Below, piece by piece: positions 34,483 to 46,585 of a stretch of DNA of 64,000 nt (within the stretch, counting starts at the first letter, position 1; the number at the start of each line of letters is the position of its first letter). The stretch lies in NCBI GenBank assembly GCA_028023455.1, contig JAQFVV010012489.1, positions 2,421,881 through 2,485,880 on the forward strand. The letters are read 5' to 3'. The position numbers and the translations under genes are program-made. This DNA comes from Epiperipatus broadwayi (lineage: Eukaryota > Onychophora > Udeonychophora > Euonychophora > Peripatidae). A model generated the notes under the pieces. That model was not told the origin of the DNA, did not search any database, and saw nothing but the letters and a program-made list of their open reading frames with translations.

Positions 34483-37400
34483 TGTAACATAATAAATGAG
34501 TTCAATATCAAAAATTATGGGGAAGTTGTTAATAACCAGTATTATATGAAATCACGTGAGGGTGAGTACACTAATAATTCAATAAAAATATAACTCAGGT
34601 ATACAGGCAGTAGATCTCATCCACTTTCATTTCTTGGTTTGATGTTAAGTGCATGTTTAAACAAATACTAAGTGAATATGGTCTAGCAGGGCGCCACTAG
34701 ATTATCTGAATCTAGACACGGTTATATCTGATAACCTTTTACATGTACCGGGTTTGAATCCCTTCTTGGTACTTTATTTATAAAAAATGGAAGATTTTGC
34801 TTTTTGAGCCATATCACTATAAGCACTAATAGTTAGGTAAAGTAAAACATCTTTAAACCAAAGTGGAGTATATTAGACATAAATCATTTCTCAGATCTTA
34901 ACATAACAAATGTGTTTCAGTATTTTATAAGTTTACTAGCTCAGATTATATATAACTAATTTAGGATGGCAATTCACTCATCCTTGCATGAAATAGATGA
35001 TGGGATGTGGTTATAATAATACTAAGAAATCACTAAATATTATGAAATCAATATTTATTTATGGCCTTTAAACAGTTAAACAGCTCATTAATTAAAACGT
35101 TGATGACGATGATGATGATGATGATAATAATAACGATAATGACAAGGGTTTCAACTACAGCTCTAGGACTAAGCCTAAACATAAAACTAAATTTTATAAA
35201 GAAATGCATAATTATTGCTTAATTTTAGCATACTTAATTATATCTTAAATAACCAATATTTAACCATTGATGATGATGAATAATCACACTTAACAAAGAC
35301 TACACTTAATGAAATATATACGCCTCGTTTAATAAAACAAACTAATATTTATTACTACAGTTCTGACATATACATAAAAATTTCTAGATAAATATGAAAA
35401 TTGACATGAATAACAATAATAATAATTGATTATATAACAATCCTCAGATTAATTTTAAGTTCTTCCCCCTTTCCCTTCAAATGTATTTTGTATTAACTTG
35501 GACGTCACATTAACCATGAAAAGTATTTCAAGACAAAAAATATTATCTGCTCATTAACACACATACTTAAAAAATCCAACATGTAAATAGAATAAAAAAA
35601 AAATATTAGTAAAATTGAAAGAGCAAATTTTTAGAAAAGAGTTTTAAATTATTTTCTCCCCCCTCTCTTCTAAGCGCTGAAATCTATACTGAACTTGAAA
35701 CAAAATAATCTAATATTCTAATACTACTCATTATTCCACATTCACTTCCAATTATACACATATAAAAATATTATTATGTATGTGCGTGTTTTATCCCATA
35801 ATAACAAAATATTATTAAAACCAAAATAATAATATTAGTTAAAACTAAAATCATAATACCATAAAAAAAAAATTGTTTTACATATTCATATTTCATAACT
35901 GTAAAATTAATAAACATATAATTTTGATACATTCAAGATAATTTATGAAGCTCAAAGTTATTTTTAGTAAGACATTCTTGTTTTTAATTGATCTGAATAG
36001 TCTTTAAAAGTTCTTTAAATCAAATATACCACTTTATTGCTAAAATGTTTATTAAGACTGATATCATAAAGAAAATAGATATAAAAAGTCATATTACCGA
36101 TCTTTTGCTTGTGACGAATTTCCAAGGGTTCAAACTTGTCTTGTATAATGCTTATATTTCTCAGCTACCATTTCCGTTTTACTGGGAACAATCTCTTTCT
36201 TGAGGTTGATAACTATTTGATGATGGTGACTCTATTGAGGTTATTTGCGTTAGTGGATAATTTGGAAATCATTATATTAATTTTCTTCTCTTCTTGTCAA
36301 GCATGTGGATGAAATACAGCAGTTGTTTTCCCATTTGTAAATTTTCTTGAGTTTAAAATCAGTTGTTGTAACAATTAATTGGACTTGATGATTAATATTT
36401 ATCAGTAGATTAATTCATCTTCTTTGAATGCAGGTGAATGCTTTCTTACTTCTATTAAAACATCTTATTTATCTGGTCAGTTGAAAGGTGTAGAATATTA
36501 TTTTAGACACATCTTTTCTTTCCTATGTGATGTGCAGCTTCCCCAGATGGTCTGGCAAATGGAATATACATATAATTTTTCTAGCCCGCCATCTCTTATA
36601 TTTTCAACGTTCAATATTATAGTTTAATATCTGAATCAATCACAATAATAAATAATCTAAGACAGCTTTTTATATCCAATTTTTAGCTAACTTAACCAAT
36701 CAGAGATAGCATCACTTGCTATTTTTGGACAAATTTGTTTTAATTAGATCTCTAATTTATTTTCAACTATATTAATTTTCAACTGAAAAGTTCAATCCTT
36801 TTTCCAGACACTTTTGTTTTAAAAAAAAAAAATAGACTCAATTCTTATTTCCTTTCTTTTGTTTTTTCTTTCTTTTTAACATCCAGGTAACACTTCAAAT
36901 CTTTGAGCTTCCTTCTTTAGATCTTGATAAGGCAATTTCAAAAATTATAGCTCCAAAGTGACAATCATTTACAAAAAATTTACTACAAAGATCGATATCT
37001 GATTAAACAGATTTCCTCTTTTAACAAACAATTGTACAAAAAAAATAATTTAACAGATTTAATACTTCCTTTTCTTTCAATATTTAGGAAATGTAAAATT
37101 TTGTATGTAATGTACACACATTCTTCATTCTTTCAAATCATTCAGAAACTAACCTTAAATAATATAATTGCTAGCTTAGTAATTATAACCCAATTATTTA
37201 ATTAAATCTGTAACTTTTAAATCCCACTTATAATTAAAGAAAAGCAAAATAAAAGTATAGAATAAGACATTAAAATTGATCAAGCATAGGTTAGTTTTAA
37301 AGAAAGTTAAAATGTTGAATATTTGAAATATAAAACAATTAAATAATTTACACATACATTGCCTATATGTATGCATTATAACTTTGCTTTTTAAAGAAAA

Positions 37401-37645
37401 ATTAAATATTAAATAGTTTAAATGTGTGTATTATCTTTCTATCAACACACAAACAAGTAAAGCATGTAATTGTTGACCCATTCTTTCTCTGTTTAAAGCT
37501 TTTAGAACTGGACCTTGTAGGGTTTAAACTTGGATGTCCTACAACTTCCTTTATGGTTATATAAAATTGTGATGATGATTTTGTTTGACCTTTTCTACAT
37601 GCACATCACTATAAATTTGGCTAGTGACCAAATTGTAATGGCACA
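34483..37645 (-). repeat. 5' long terminal repeat
   Basis: It is the partner of 28045-31254. In element sense it starts TGTGCCATTACAATTTGG and ends TTATGTTACA. A tRNA-like segment lies at 34679-34782. The U5 end (plus 34483-34527) is 45 bp and differs from the 95-bp version in the other LTR, although both begin TGTAACATAA on the plus strand. Confidence 0.92.
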
Positions 37646-37799
37646 ATATATACAATTTAAAAAACAACAACATTACAATGCTTTAATTAAATATACATAA
37701 AATATTAATAAAACTAGTGTGGATAAAGTAGAGGAACATTTTTTTTTTACATAAATATATATATATATTTTTCTATTTATTAATTGTGTTGCCCTGCAT

Positions 37800-37935
37800 G
37801 GATTGTTATAGTGGTAGAATGACAGATTCTGAAGCTCAAAGGTCATGGGTCACAACTCAGCTGTCTCACTAGCTTTTTAGGAACTCCAGAGCAATAATGC
37901 TATTTGTTTATTTTGATCTAAACTATCTGAAAAAG
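37800..37935 (+). repeat. tRNA-like SINE copy
   Basis: TAGTGGTAGAATGACAG resembles an A box and CATGGGTCACAACTC a worn B box. The downstream AGGAACTCCAGAGCAATAA matches the copy at 12720-12860. Confidence 0.55.
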
Positions 37936-37939
37936 GGAT

Positions 37940-39995
37940 TATATATATATAACAAAGCATAACAATGTTTTATAAGAAACTTAAAGTATAAGCCAATGGT
38001 CAATCAAAGTGTTTAAACTTTTCAGCTTCATAATAGGTTGACCACCAATCATAATAGATAAAGTTTCGAAAAAATCAAAAATGTTATTAAAAGGCTAAGT
38101 TATTGCAAGAACTGGGAACTGAATGTGCTGCACATTTTTGATTATCTAGTATGATTGTGAGGATATAAAGTAATTAGTGAGAGTTATATTAAGACTTAAG
38201 CTCAAGTTGTAGGGTCATTTCTGAATGGAGGCATTGTACTTATCTGAATTTCATTCAATAAGGATTAAACAGGTATGTTTTTTGAAAAAAACAACATACT
38301 ATTTTATTTTTTTTTTTGATAAAATTTCTTAAGCTTAAAATTTTTAATTTAGTATTGTTGCATTAAGTATTAATGTTGATTATAACATTAATAATCAACA
38401 GTATTTTAATGCTAAGCCCTCAGTAAATAAAGGGGTATTGTCAAATACAATGCTAATACTTAATGACATTTAAATTTTAAAACCTTAGTAAATAAAGTGT
38501 TAAGTTTTGTTCAAGTATGAGAATGTGAGTTTCTTCATATTTCAGCTGGAATAAATATTCTGTACAAACAAAATAATAAAAAAAAGTTTGTTAACTAGTT
38601 GTAAAATTAATTTGTGAGGGTGGGGGTTGTGGTGGTAAGAAAGAGAAATAAGTTTCATAAATTAGTATTACTGAAAAAAAAAAAATGTGTGCTTTTTCCG
38701 TTTTTCCTTTCTCTATTTTCTATATTTATCAAACAATAGCCACAGATAATAATTGTAAATGGATGTTTAATTAAGCTGCCTATTGAATAGCACTTTATAG
38801 AATTAGATGAAAGTAATTAAGTTTGATATTCTATAAAAAGAGTGTCACTAAAAAAAAAAAAATCAGTCTACATTTTGAGAGAATATGATGCACAATATAT
38901 CTTTTTAGCAAATTACATGAATTAGCAGATTATTTTTATTGTGAAAGCCATCAGACAATATATATATATGCTAGAAAAGTTAAATGCATGATGATTTCAT
39001 ATATATAAGTTAAATTGTAAGAAATTTTGCTAAAGAAAGATGGAAAGTAAAAAAAAATATCCCAAGAATTATTATCACTGGACCAAATTGTCAGTTTTTG
39101 TATAACTATATATTTTCAGGCAAAAAACAAACAAAAAGGGACAAAATATAAAAGAATAAAAAACAAGGTCTTAAATTAAGAGTATTTATTTATTTTGTCA
39201 TTATATTTATAAACATATATATATATTTTCTCACTTGCTAATCATTAACCATTATAATTTTTTTTGACATTAATCCATCTACTCTAAATATTATATATGT
39301 GTTTACTTTAGAGTAAGATATGGATTTATATTTTGTATTTTTTTTAAATGTATGCATTGTCTATTTTGTAATATGATGATTATTATCCATGTATATAATT
39401 TCAATCTTGATATGGCATATATATATATTTTAAAAAAAGAGGTAATGTAATATTATTGTTATCTAGTGACACGGATGTCTTGTCAAGGACTCTAGTAACA
39501 ATTGTTTGAAAAGGTGTAAAGACATCTTGCAAGTTACTACTGGAATAAAACTGTTATTGTTATATTTGTTCTGCTTATTCATTTTTTATTAATGCATTTT
39601 ATCAAGGTAATTAATTAGTGCAACATTACCAATGAGTTTCATGAATCTCAAGGCTATGATCCAATACTAATGGGATGTCTTCAAAGGATATAACTTTAAA
39701 CTTAGGTTGCTATTGGTGCCATTTTGGTCTTTAATAATACAATTAGCCAGAACTAATAAATATTTTGGTCACCTTATCATGAGTTATATCCACATGATAA
39801 GGAGGAACTGTGTGAAGTTAATGTTATCAGCAGTAGGCTTGAAAATGATCAGAGTGCTCATCATAATTATGATTGGGTGAGTCTATTACAGTTATCACCA
39901 AGTTTGGTCTGATGATAGTAGTAATGGTTAAGAGGGATTCACATTGCAATTATGATAAACAAAACAAGTTATTTCATAAATTGCTTTTGGCTTGC
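37940..39995. other. AT-rich sequence, no supported gene
   Basis: A small inverted repeat lies near 38355-38400. The GC-richer part at 39460-39960 was read on both strands and gave no frame or known motif. Confidence 0.4.
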
Positions 39996-40000
39996 ATTTT

Positions 40001-40293
40001 ATGATCACTAGATAGAGCTTTACCATTAGCTCCTAACAAGCTTTGTTTACATAAATGCTGAGAGAGATAGAATTTAATATCTCTTTTGTTGTCTCCACCT
40101 CCAGACCATGGTTTTGAGCTAGTTGGCTCACATCAGTGAAGGGTTGGAAGACCTTCACTGATGTGAGCCAACTAGCTCAAAACCATGGTCTGGAGGTGGA
40201 GACAACAAAAGAGATATTGAATTTTATCTCTCTCAGCATTTATGTAAACAAAGCTTGTTAGGAGCTAATGGTAAAGCTCCATCTAGTGATCAT
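40001..40293. repeat. Near-perfect hairpin, 142-bp arms, 9-nt loop
   Basis: The left arm 40001-40142 and right arm 40152-40293 are almost exact inverse complements; I see only two or three mismatches and small changes. The loop is GTTGGAAGA. The arms contain CTCCAGACCATGGTTTTGAG and GGCTCACATCAGTGAAGG. Transcription would give a long double-stranded hairpin. A similar core occurs in the fold-back at 52557-53509. No flanking duplication is obvious. Confidence 0.93.
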
Positions 40294-41153
40294 ATATATA
40301 TATATATATTAAAAACAAATCATGTATTTCAAACCTCAATCAATCAAATAAGCTTAAAATGGGAAATTTAACAAATATACCCAAATAAAATAAAAATGAT
40401 GATAATAAAATAGGTAATAAAAAGATTCCCTCAATTGATATCATATACCTATTAGAATATATATAATTTAAATGATATTTTGATAATTATATAATTATAA
40501 TAAAATATATATTCAAAAACAGAAATTCGCAACATTTATAAAACTTTTTTTAAAACTTTGCTTTTGCTTAAATATGCTAAAATATAAAAGCAAAATTACA
40601 TATTCTGAAATTTGATTTAATAAATCAATTAAATTAAAAACCTATCAAAAAAGAAAAAGAAAAACTAAAAACAAAAACTAATTAAGATTACAGATAAAAT
40701 TTAATGAAGGTTAAATTCAATCAAACTATGGTTAAATATAATTAATTAGAAAATAGAAAACTAAAAATAAGGTTTAAGAACAAAAATGGGTTGCATTTCA
40801 TAGCCAACATATTATAAAAGAGAAAGAAGAGAAAATAAAAGGTCAGTGGAAAATCAAAGTATACATCTTGCATCAAATAGTTTTAAAATGATTTAAATTC
40901 TAGCAGTAAACACATTTTACATTGTCTATGAAGACCTCTGCTCTAGTACTTTTCAGTATTAACAAAAATACAAATAGATTGTTGAAATTATTTAAAGTGA
41001 GAAGAACAAACCTGATTTTCTAAACCCATCTAAAGTATTCCAGTCTGTGCTCAAATGATGTCTCCTTCAGAAAATTTGAAGAAGTGCCTAAAAAAGTTCA
41101 AAGATGAAAATGCTGAAACATAGCTTTTCAACAAGAGGATACTGTTTTCAATA

Positions 41154-41285
41154 GCCTACATTTACATTGCTTGTATATTGGTGATTATTTATCTTTTTAA
41201 CATGTGTGTGATTAGGTGGGTCAGCAATATGAGATGGCAATGACAGTAAGGTGTCGTGTGAAAGTGTGAGTTCGAATCTTACATC
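41154..41285 (+). repeat. Copy of the dispersed tRNA-like repeat
   Basis: It shares ATTTATCTTTTTAACATGTG, ATTAGGTGGGTCAGCAATATG and GTGAGTTCGAATCTT with the copies at 46470-46575 and 48220-48340. The final word is B-box-like. Confidence 0.7.
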
Positions 41286-41676
41286 TTAAAACAAATTATA
41301 ATGAGGTTAATCAGAATCAAGAAAAATTATACTAAAATTAATGAACAGAGACTATATAATAATTGAGACTGGAACTATTACACGGATGGCAAGTTTACAA
41401 AACTGTGATAAGAATTTATAAATATATACATATATATATATATAAAGGCTTAATATTGATAACTATGATTTTATTTAGATTATATATTGTTTAATGCTTT
41501 TTTCTTTTTACCATTAACAATTTTTATTAATGTACTGTAAGATATATGTATACATATTAGTTAAATGCATCTGCATATTTATAATTAATCTTTTTTTAAT
41601 GAAGTTTATTAAATTATTATTTTTTAATCATCACATATCTTTGCATGATTCTTTCAGTAGTCTAACTGCCAAAGTG

Positions 41677-41795
<119 letters not shown>

Positions 41796-42369
41796 ATTTT
41801 CCATTGCCCCTGAAAACTATCATGTTCTGAGTTAAGAAAAGCAGAATTATTGCCATGAAAAATGTCATGAATATGGAATAATAAAATTCAAACCCAACAC
41901 ATTCTAATAAACCCTTAGAAATAAATGTTCAATAAAACCCTTTGAGGATGAATTCAGTGTATGGCAAACAGGAAATATAATCAAAGTATCTGTTTTAAGT
42001 ATTTAAATAAAGAACTGAAAGTTTGGTCACCATAATCAAAATCCATTTTTAATTAAATATCACTTGAAAATCAAAAAATGATTAATCTTTTGTTACTGAT
42101 GACATACAAATTGTTTTAAAATAAATCATATACACACTGGAAGCATTATCAATGCATTGATATACATATTTAATGTATCAATAAAAATACCATCATCATT
42201 AATAGAAAAAAGGATTCTTGATACGTAAATGGATATATATATAATTGACTCTGATATATCATCATGTGACTTGAATTAATAGGTTATGAGACCCTGTACA
42301 TTAATGAATGCAAAATAAACAGGTAATTTGGAAGTGTGTCATAGGAATGGCACAAAATATATGGTTAAA

Positions 42370-43270
42370 ATTGAATAAATAATAAGAAGGAGGAAGAGGA
42401 GGAAGAAAAGAAAAGAGGATGAGGAGGAGAAGTTAATAGAGTATTAAAGCAGATTAGTTAGTAGGCATGCAGAAAAAGAAAATAAAAAAGAGATAATGAA
42501 CAAATATACCAATGGATATAACAGTTTTTATTTGAGTGAGGTGCATTGAGAGGGTGAGACTGGTGTAATATTTAGCAAAAATAATTTGTAATATTAAAAA
42601 AAAAAAAAAAAAAAAATTAAAATAATAATAATGGCCGATAATATTACTACTAGTAAAATAAAATAGATGTTAGCAAAGTTTAGAAAAATAAAAATAATGC
42701 AAGCAGAAAAAATTGAAAAAAAAAAAAAGAAATTAAAAATGCCTTAGAAACAGTACAAGCTATTGGCCATCAAGGGTAGAAAAAATAAGAGAAGATTCAA
42801 AATCATATAACAAGCTAAATAGTGACATAGATATAATTATAAAGTTAATGAAAGAGATGTTAAAAGTAAATACAGAAAAAATGTTAGAAGAAAATAAAGA
42901 AAAAAATAAACACATAATGAAATAAATAAAAAATATAATGAAAACACAGGGAGAATAATAAATAAAAATAAAAAGAATATGCCAAAAAATAGAACAGAAG
43001 AGATGAAGAATGAAAATCGAGTTATATTAAAAGATGAGATCAAAAATTGGGAGTTTTTTTTAGACAAATAGCAAAAAATATATAAAAAGTCCAAATAGAA
43101 CAGAAAAAAAACTTGGAAAAGATGGAGGTTCAAATGCTTGAATAACAGCACAAAATGAATAGACCAAAAAGCAAAATGAAAAAGCTATATTGAATATTTA
43201 GGAAAATATAAGCAAAATGAAGCAGTTATATTAAATGTGCAAGAGAATATAAAGGAAATGGCAATAAAAT
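42370..43270 (+). pseudogene. Decayed purine-rich coiled-coil frame, possibly gag-like
   Basis: The plus strand is strongly purine-rich. Across several broken frames it reads LMKEMLKV, KMLEENKEKNKHIM, EEMKNENRVILKDEIKNW and NVQENIKEM. This suits a worn coiled-coil protein resembling the N-terminal half of the gag-like frame at 31560-33254. There is no direct sequence match between them, so kinship is a guess. Confidence 0.3.
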
Positions 43271-44050
43271 AAATGTGTAACATTGCAATTAGATCAAATA
43301 AATCCAAGTAAACCATGCAATGCTGTTATTTGATGTTATATAAAATCTGTTTTTTATCCAATCTCCAATCTGATAACAAAATAATTGTTTTTTCCAAAAC
43401 CAAATTTTTTTTGCCCAGTTTTTGTTTACAATTTCATTCTGACAACAGCTTGATTTCAATTGCATTGTTTCTTTATAGTTATTATCCACTTTCCCTTTTA
43501 TTGCTGCTTAATTCATTTAATTTTAAGTGAATAAATAACTGTATTTTCCCAAAATATCGAAAGACTTTGGGATTCAGTGAAATGGCGTAATAAGCAACAG
43601 GGTTGAACATCATGGCAATATCTGGATTCATATTTGACTGAATTTATGTGGTGTATATGTCATAAGATGATGATGCATTCATTTGCATAATGAATGAAAT
43701 AAAAAAAAGATTGGCCACTAATATGAATAATTACTAAAGTGTTATATTTTTTTATTTTATGAATAATTTTGCTCTTTTTTTTTGTATTTTTTTTTACAAA
43801 AAAAATGTATTTATTATCATTTTTTGACAGAATCCCATTCAGGCAATATACTGTGCAATCACATGTTCATTTTTGAGGGAAAATTTTTTATTTCAAGTCT
43901 CTATTTTCTTGAAAAAATTTGATTGACTTATAATAAAGTACAACAGACAGTTAGATTTATTTTTTATTTGTGACAATTCCTGTTATAGATTGCACAGTAA
44001 ATAGTGTATGTTAAAATAGGCAAAAACTCACTATATGTATGCCACACACA

Positions 44051-44114
44051 GCAAGCTAGAGTAATCAATGGATGCCAGAAGGCTTGTGCATAAATTCCCC
44101 ATCTAGTGCCTACT
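44051..44114. repeat. Second copy of the 3.5-kb fold-back family (one arm)
   Basis: GCAAGCTAGAGTAATCAATGG, then AGAAGGCTTGTGCATAAA and ATCTAGTGCCTACT match 3487-3550. The opposite arm is not kept here. Confidence 0.7.
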
Positions 44115-44254
44115 CATCCAATATCCCCAGACTATACACAAGCATAAGAGATAGTGATCATGTGATGTTTATTGGCTTAAATAGTGGATGCATATATTTT
44201 ATGCTTTTTTAAATAATATTTTCAGCAATTTTTGTAATTTAATGATTTTATGAT

Positions 44255-44905
44255 CAAATTCATATCTTTAGTATTTTTATAAATGTGTATTCTGCACATG
44301 TTTTAAACTATTTCCTGTAAAAAGTTGTATATATATTTCTGTATGGCAAATCAATATTTTTTTTGTTGTTTTGAACTCTTGTTAAAAATGTACCTTTTAA
44401 GATCGGTTACTATTTTTTGCTAAAATTCATATCTTTAGTATTGTTATAAATTTTATACTTTTTCATGTAAATGTCATATATATTTCTAGATGGCAAAATA
44501 ACATTTGCAACTTTTTGCATAATGACATCTCGTATTGATTGTTAAAAAATGTACTCTTTAATGTCAATTTTTTGGTCAAATTCATATGTTTAGTACTGTT
44601 ATTAATTTATATTCTACACCATATTTTTTATTTTCCTTGTGAAAGTCATATATATTTCTGTATGGGAAAGTAACATATTCGACTTTTTGTATAATGATGT
44701 CTCATATTGATTGCTTAAAAATTTATGCTTAATATCGATTTTTGGATTAAATTTTATATGTTTATTACTGTTATTAATTTATAAAATTATTTTATATTTT
44801 TTTTGTGAAAGTCATATATATTTTTGAATGGCAAATTAAACATTTTTTTTACTATTGTTAATAATGTAATTTTTAAGATTGTTTTTTTTTTTTTGGTAAA
44901 TTACA
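44255..44905. repeat. Four tandem units of about 155-171 bp
   Basis: Units start at 44255, 44423, 44578 and 44749 with AAATTCATATCTTTAGTA or variants. They share GTCATATATATTTCTGTATGG and GATGTCTCxTATTGATTG. Divergence is moderate, so the array is not recent. Confidence 0.8.
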
Positions 44906-44960
44906 CCCAAATTGCTTATATTTTTTGTGTGAAAGTAGTATTTTTAGTCCTAAGCAACAT

Positions 44961-45193
44961 GGAGCACATATTTAGATATGTTATATCTTTTCACATACAT
45001 ATTCAACCTGCTGATAACTTTGTAAATCTTATGAAAATATGCACAAGATCTGTGTATGTTACTTTCATAAATCTTGTGAAAATATCATGTACAAGATCCA
45101 TATACATGTTATTTTGGTCAGATCACAAGATTAGAAAATTACCAGCAGATTGATATGAATGTGAAAAGGCAAAGCATGTCTAATATGTGCTCT
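44961..45193. repeat. Fold-back repeat, about 72-bp arms
   Basis: The left arm 44961-45033 (GAGCACATATTTAGATATG, CTTTTCACATACATATTCAA) pairs with the right arm 45123-45193. The loop holds a short imperfect direct repeat around ACAAGATC. Confidence 0.8.
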
Positions 45194-45337
45194 GTGTCAC
45201 AGGAGTAATATGTAAGTACTGTGTATATGGAACTGAAGGTTTGATTATCATCATCAAAATCAATTTCTAATTAAATATCAAAATTCAAATATCAATTAAT
45301 CTTTGGGTAAACTGATGAGATATATATTATTCTAGAA

Positions 45338-45344
<7 letters not shown>

Positions 45345-45376
<32 letters not shown>

Positions 45377-45390
45377 TATATACACACACA
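45345..45390. repeat. (TA)n(CA)n microsatellite
   Basis: An alternating TA run passes into a short CA run. Confidence 0.95.
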
Positions 45391-45419
45391 CTGGAAGCAT
45401 CTGTATTACATAGTTATCA

Positions 45420-46585
45420 TCATACTTTATTCAAACTCAGACTTTCACATGACCCTCATCTCTCCAAGCCATCTCATATTGCTCCCACCTGATCACACAC
45501 ATGTTGAAAAGATAAATAATCACCAATATTCATATTTCATACTAAAGCAGCACTCAGATTACTATCTCCACACATATATACAATCATTGCTTAGCTTTAT
45601 ATTAAGATAGCCAATCTTCATAGTTTAATGGACAGGATTCAAACCACTCCAACCCACAACTCTTCAGCCATCCATTTCATTGAAAATCTAATGATGGAAT
45701 GTTCAAAGCCCACATTAGTACCAAGGTTATCATCCTACCCATGTTGACATTAGTCATTTTGACACATCATGTACCAGAGAATAATCTACTTTTACATACA
45801 TATGTGAGGGAAGGGCAATGAAATGGAAGATGAAGAGTTGTGGGTTGGAGTAGTTTGAATCCTGTCCATTAAACTATGGAGATTGGCTATTTTAATATAA
45901 AGCTGAACACTGATTGTACATTTGTATGGAGATGGTAATCTGGACCAACTGATGAGTGCTGGTTTAGCACAAAATACATATATTGGTGATGATTTATCTT
46001 TCAACATGTCTGTAATCAGGTGGGTCAACAATATAAGATGGCATAAAGAGTTGAGCGTCATGTGAAAGTCAGAGTTCAAATCCCTTATATATTACATATA
46101 TATGTGAAGGTGTGTGTAAGCCTGTACAGTGCATTAAGTTACATATTGAAATAAAGTGCATTAAAGGTCTGCCATTCCTCACATATGTATGTAAAAATGG
46201 ATTATTCTACTGTACATGAGGGGTCAAAATGACTAACATCAATATGGGTAGGATGACAACCTTGGCACTAACATGGGATTTGAACATTCCATTATCAGAT
46301 TTTCAATGAAATGGATGGCTGAAGAGTTGTGTGTTGAAGTAGTTTGAAGCCTGTCATTAAAGTATGAAGATTGGCTATCTTAATATAAAGCTGAGCACTG
46401 ATGTATATATGTGTGCAGATGGTAATCTGGACCAACTGATGAGTGCTGGATTAGCACGAAATACTTATATTGATGATTATTTATCTTTTTAACATGTGTG
46501 TGATCAGGTGGGTCATCAATATGAGATGGCATGGAGAGTTGAGGGTCGTGTGAAAGTCTGAATTCGAATCCCTTATATATTACAT
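45420..46585. repeat. Composite tRNA-like repeat, inverted pair with a partial third copy
   Basis: The left unit 45420-45805 is the inverse of the right unit 46190-46585 over about 390 bp. Between them, 45825-46080 is an inverse copy of part of the left unit. The plus-oriented units carry three B-box-like words: GGGATTTGAACATTCC (46275-46290), AGTTTGAAGCCTG (46341-46353) and AATTCGAATCCC (46561-46572). Open frames on the minus strand here are incidental. Confidence 0.8.

Larger units (their letters stand above)
28045..37645 (-). mobile_element. Complete non-autonomous Ty3/Gypsy-like LTR retrotransposon
   Basis: The element is in minus orientation: 5' LTR 34483-37645, primer binding site 34464-34481, internal region 31255-34482, polypurine tract 31256-31269, 3' LTR 28045-31254. 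LTR ends are TG..CA in minus sense (TGTGCCATTAC .. ATGTTACA). Flanking ATAT on both sides is the short target duplication, read with caution because the target is itself an AT run. Coding capacity is limited to a gag-like frame, a zinc-knuckle array and an integrase-like tail. Reverse transcriptase, RNase H, protease and the integrase core are missing, so it would need proteins in trans. The LTRs (3.2 kb each) are as long as the internal region. The layout resembles a LARD or an internally deleted Gypsy element. Confidence 0.9.

Noticed and set aside
42837-43151. Minus-strand hydrophobic frame rich in Phe and Leu
   Set aside because: It is the complement of a purine-rich Lys/Glu-coding stretch and has no membrane-protein pattern beyond composition.
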